Of a stretch of DNA of 25,058 nt, positions 23,664-25,058 are shown one piece after another; the stretch's first letter is position 1, and every line of letters starts with the position of its first letter. The stretch covers positions 1 through 25,058 of IMG/VR virus record IMGVR_UViG_3300037088_001235. The stretch is one strand, 5' to 3'. Origin of the DNA: a virus. Below the pieces are notes generated by a model. The model worked only from the letters and a program-made list of their open reading frames with translations. It had not been told where the DNA came from and ran no database searches. The position numbers and the translations under genes are program-made.

Positions 23664-23936
23664 CGACTCGCGCGCAGGACCCCGCGCCAATCGCCCACGT
23701 TTGGCCCCTGACGCGCCGCATTGCTGGCGACTGAGGCGTTGGGCCACCGACCAGGCCGGGGCGCACGTGGCGCGCCGGGTGCGATTCCGGGCCGACCGCT
23801 CCGACCGCCTCACAATTGTTCTGACGGTAGCTAAATCGTGAGATCGCGTAACGCGCCGGAGTTACTCGCCCGGTAGTACCTAAATGGAACGCAACGTGCT
23901 ATGGACAATCGGATTACCATTCGACGTGTCGCCTGT
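23664..23936. other. No gene identified
   Basis: About 270 bases lack a supportable gene on either strand. Small inverted repeats occur (GCCAA ... TTGGC across 23690-23710 and ACAATTGT near 23812-23820), but none is followed by a T-run. No convincing promoter pair or tRNA is seen. Confidence 0.4.
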
Positions 23937-23978
23937 AAAACAGCAACGCCGCCGACGTGTTGCCACATCGACGGCGTT
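23937..23978 (-). terminator. Long GCAA-capped hairpin, probable terminator of the minus-strand unit
   Basis: On the minus strand AACGCCGTCGATGTG (23978-23964), loop GCAA and CACGTCGGCGGCGTT (23959-23945) form a 15-pair stem. The two differences are G-U pairs on this strand but would be A-C mismatches on the other, which fixes the orientation. GCTG and TTTT follow. The stem is longer than normal for a terminator, so a structured small RNA is an alternative. Confidence 0.65.
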
Positions 23979-24066
23979 ACCCTCTCGAAACAGTGGTGCT
24001 CTCACAGTCCTTGGATCGATCGGTCCTTGTGGTACTCACGAACAGAATGGCTCGCTCGTCCAGCAT
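23977..24066 (-). CDS. Possible 29-aa peptide before the long hairpin
   Basis: ATG at 24066 begins MLDERAILFVSTTRTDRSKD, and the TAA at 23977 overlaps the first base pairs of the 15-pair hairpin. AAGGCAGAGAG lies upstream of the start. It is too short to judge from composition. It would be the second gene of the unit that begins with the 119-aa gene. Confidence 0.25.
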   Translation of the reverse strand: MLDERAILFVSTTRTDRSKDCESTTVSRG

Positions 24067-24098
24067 GGTGCTCTCTGCCTTGTTGGCTGGGGATCGGT

Positions 24099-24458
24099 TC
24101 ACAACGCTGGCGCAAGGCAATCAAGCAGCACGCGCAAGAAGATCGGACGCACGCACTCAGGCGCCAAGTGATACTCCATCCCCTGGTCGCTATGGTTGAC
24201 GTGCCCGGACAACGGCCTCAACGCCCAAGGGCGATGACCGTCATCGAGGTGGTGCTTGAAGGAATAGCCCTTGCCCATGTAATCGCGAATCGTGGTTGGC
24301 TTCGGATCGCCGTGCCGCTTGTACATCACGGCCCGCGAGATACGCCCTTTCGGATGGCGCACAATCTTTGCCAGCCCATCGCGTTCGAGTTTCAACACCC
24401 GGCGTTCCTGCACGAAGCCTTGGAACGCTTGATCGTAGGAATAAAGCGGGACCGTCAT
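24099..24458 (-). CDS. Small basic protein of unknown function, 119 aa
   Basis: ATG at 24458 has GGAG six bases upstream; an ATG at 24470 is in frame but lacks a site. The protein begins MTVPLYSYDQAFQGFVQERR and continues LKLERDGLAKIVRHPKGRIS, RAVMYKRHGDPKPTTIRDY, GYSFKHHLDDGHRPWALRPL, ending PIFLRVLLDCLAPAL. It is rich in Arg, Lys and His, with no membrane segment. It resembles no family I can name. A good promoter and a leader hairpin lie upstream and a hairpin terminator downstream, so it looks like an independently expressed accessory gene. The overlapping plus-strand frame is considered a shadow. Confidence 0.65.
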   Translation of the reverse strand: MTVPLYSYDQAFQGFVQERRVLKLERDGLAKIVRHPKGRISRAVMYKRHGDPKPTTIRDYMGKGYSFKHHLDDGHRPWALRPLSGHVNHSDQGMEYHLAPECVRPIFLRVLLDCLAPAL

Positions 24459-24574
24459 GGTCGTCTCCATGACGCTCGAAAGTGAAGTGGTGCTGTTGGT
24501 CGATTGGCTGAGAGTTTGGGACGCCGCCGACCGACACGTCTAGCGGCTTGGTTTGCGGGATAGAGTTTTTATTT

Positions 24575-24594
24575 CGAGGTGTCCCGGCACCTCG
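24575..24594 (-). promoter_or_regulatory. Leader hairpin / operator-like palindrome CGAGGTG-N6-CACCTCG
   Basis: A perfect seven-pair inverted repeat with a six-base loop lies about 10-30 bases downstream of the predicted transcription start of the 119-aa gene, and an A-rich stretch follows. It could be an operator bound by a dimeric repressor or a 5' mRNA stabilising hairpin. It is not followed by a T-run, so it is not a terminator. Confidence 0.55.
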
Positions 24595-24610
24595 TATGGG
24601 GTACTGGCGG

Positions 24611-24640
24611 ATTATCGCAGGAAACGTAATCGCGCGTCAA
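24611..24640 (-). promoter_or_regulatory. Sigma-70-type promoter for the 119-aa gene
   Basis: On the minus strand TTGACG (24640-24635), an 18-base spacer and GATAAT (24616-24611) match the consensus at five of six positions each. An A-tract (seven A) directly upstream could act as an UP element. It begins about 19 bases after the tRNA-Val 3' end and gives a leader of roughly 145 bases. Confidence 0.75.
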
Positions 24641-24658
24641 TGTTTTTTTGCGGGGAAG

Positions 24659-24735
24659 TGGTGGGCCCGACAGAACTCGAATCTGTGACCTTCTGCGTGT
24701 CAAGCAGACGCTCTAACCAACTGAGCTACGGGCCC
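24659..24735 (-). tRNA. tRNA-Val (anticodon GAC)
   Basis: This is a 77-base cloverleaf with encoded CCA. The acceptor GGGCCCG pairs with CGGGCCC, the D arm is GCTC/GAGC, the anticodon stem TCTGC/GCAGA encloses loop TTGACAC, and the T arm is ACAGA-TTCGAGT-TCTGT. All stems pair fully. Anticodon GAC reads GTC/GTT (Val). Confidence 0.95.
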
Positions 24736-24782
24736 GCAAAGCCATCGTACCAAACTTGCAGAGGACTGACCAAACAGGAATC

Positions 24783-24810
24783 AAAAAAGCCGCCCGACCT
24801 GCGGGCGGCT
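24783..24810 (-). terminator. Intrinsic terminator of the right-edge gene
   Basis: On the minus strand AGCCGCCCG - CAGGT - CGGGCGGCT forms a perfect nine-pair stem running into six T. It lies 17 bases beyond the stop of the right-edge gene and upstream of tRNA-Val. The stem core is the same as in the two plus-strand terminators near 19.4 and 19.8 kb. Confidence 0.93.
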
Positions 24811-24827
24811 GGCGGGCCGTCGTCGCG

Positions 24828-25058
24828 CTATAGCTCCCTGATCTTGTTGGCCAGCCTCACGCCGACCGTCCGCACGCCACACGAGCGGTCGTACGCCGCC
24901 TCGTTGCCCACCGCCTCCAGAAACTCCTGTTTGCCGTCGTCGCCCACGAACGTGATCACGTTGCGGTCGACCATCGCAGGCTTCTGCTCCTCGAAGTGGG
25001 TGTCGAGCACCCACTCCGCGTACGCCTTTTCTCGATCCGTCAATCTCATCCAAGCCAT
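24828..25058 (-). CDS. Small protein of unknown function at right edge, 76 aa (may be longer)
   Basis: The frame is open to the window edge and happens to begin with ATG at 25058; a second ATG at 25049 gives MRLTDREKAYAEWVLDTHFE. It continues MVDRNVITFVGDDGKQEFLE and ends VRTVGVRLANKIREL before TAG. It is acidic to neutral, alpha/beta, without membrane segments. The upstream sequence is outside the window, so the true start is unknown. It is followed by a strong terminator. No family recognised. Confidence 0.65.
   Translation of the reverse strand: MAWMRLTDREKAYAEWVLDTHFEEQKPAMVDRNVITFVGDDGKQEFLEAVGNEAAYDRSCGVRTVGVRLANKIREL

Noticed and set aside
23376-23813. 145-aa minus-strand frame opposite the 68-aa gene
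   Set aside because: It runs into the tRNA-Thr gene and its N-terminal half is Arg/Ser-rich. The plus-strand alternative is preferred, though only moderately.
23901-24485. 194-aa plus-strand frame opposite the 119-aa gene
   Set aside because: The minus strand has a promoter, a ribosome site and a coherent small protein. The plus frame begins with a Cys/Trp-rich stretch and crosses the hairpin.
1-25058. CRISPR array, insertion sequence or transposase
   Set aside because: No regularly spaced repeats, no transposase-like protein and no paired terminal repeats with target duplication were seen.

Overview
The window is the late (structural) region of a lambda-like, long-tailed temperate phage or prophage from a GC-rich bacterium. 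GC is roughly 60-65 % by eye, with G/C-ending codons throughout. The morphogenesis genes sit on the minus strand in nearly exact lambda order, read right to left: small terminase, large terminase, gpW, portal, S49 protease with nested scaffold, capsid cement, major capsid, two small proteins, head-tail and tail-completion proteins, tail tube, frameshifted tail-assembly chaperone, tape measure, a gpM-like minor tail protein, a small virion-type protein, and a giant tail-tip protein that runs off the left edge. Gene overlaps (GTGA, ATGA, TAATG) point to one translationally coupled operon. No integrase, repressor or lysis gene is visible, so the window cannot decide between free phage and prophage, and the host taxon cannot be fixed.

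Positions 1-18814 are the head and tail operon. Its most informative details are a probable programmed -1 ribosomal frameshift just before the tape measure gene (slip at TTT TAG plus a downstream hairpin), a start codon for a scaffold inside the protease gene, an intrinsic terminator between the capsid cement and major capsid genes, and a tail-tip protein that joins gpM-like, gpL-like (four-cysteine Fe-S type) and gpJ-like parts.

Positions 18843-19824 hold two plus-strand single-gene cassettes: a Lys/Ala-rich DUF3489 protein and a small conserved-looking protein. Each has the same short leader motif upstream and a near-identical terminator downstream. This is the layout expected of phage 'morons', opposed to the structural operon.

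Positions 19834-23385 (minus) hold two paralogous ParB-like/DNA methyltransferase fusions (DPPY and SPPY types) flanking an unknown Ala-rich protein, with a tRNA-Thr(CGT) immediately upstream. Positions 23400-25058 are a lower-density accessory end: a small plus-strand gene, a long GCAA-capped hairpin, a small minus-strand gene with a good sigma-70-like promoter and a leader hairpin, tRNA-Val(GAC), and a partial gene at the right edge.
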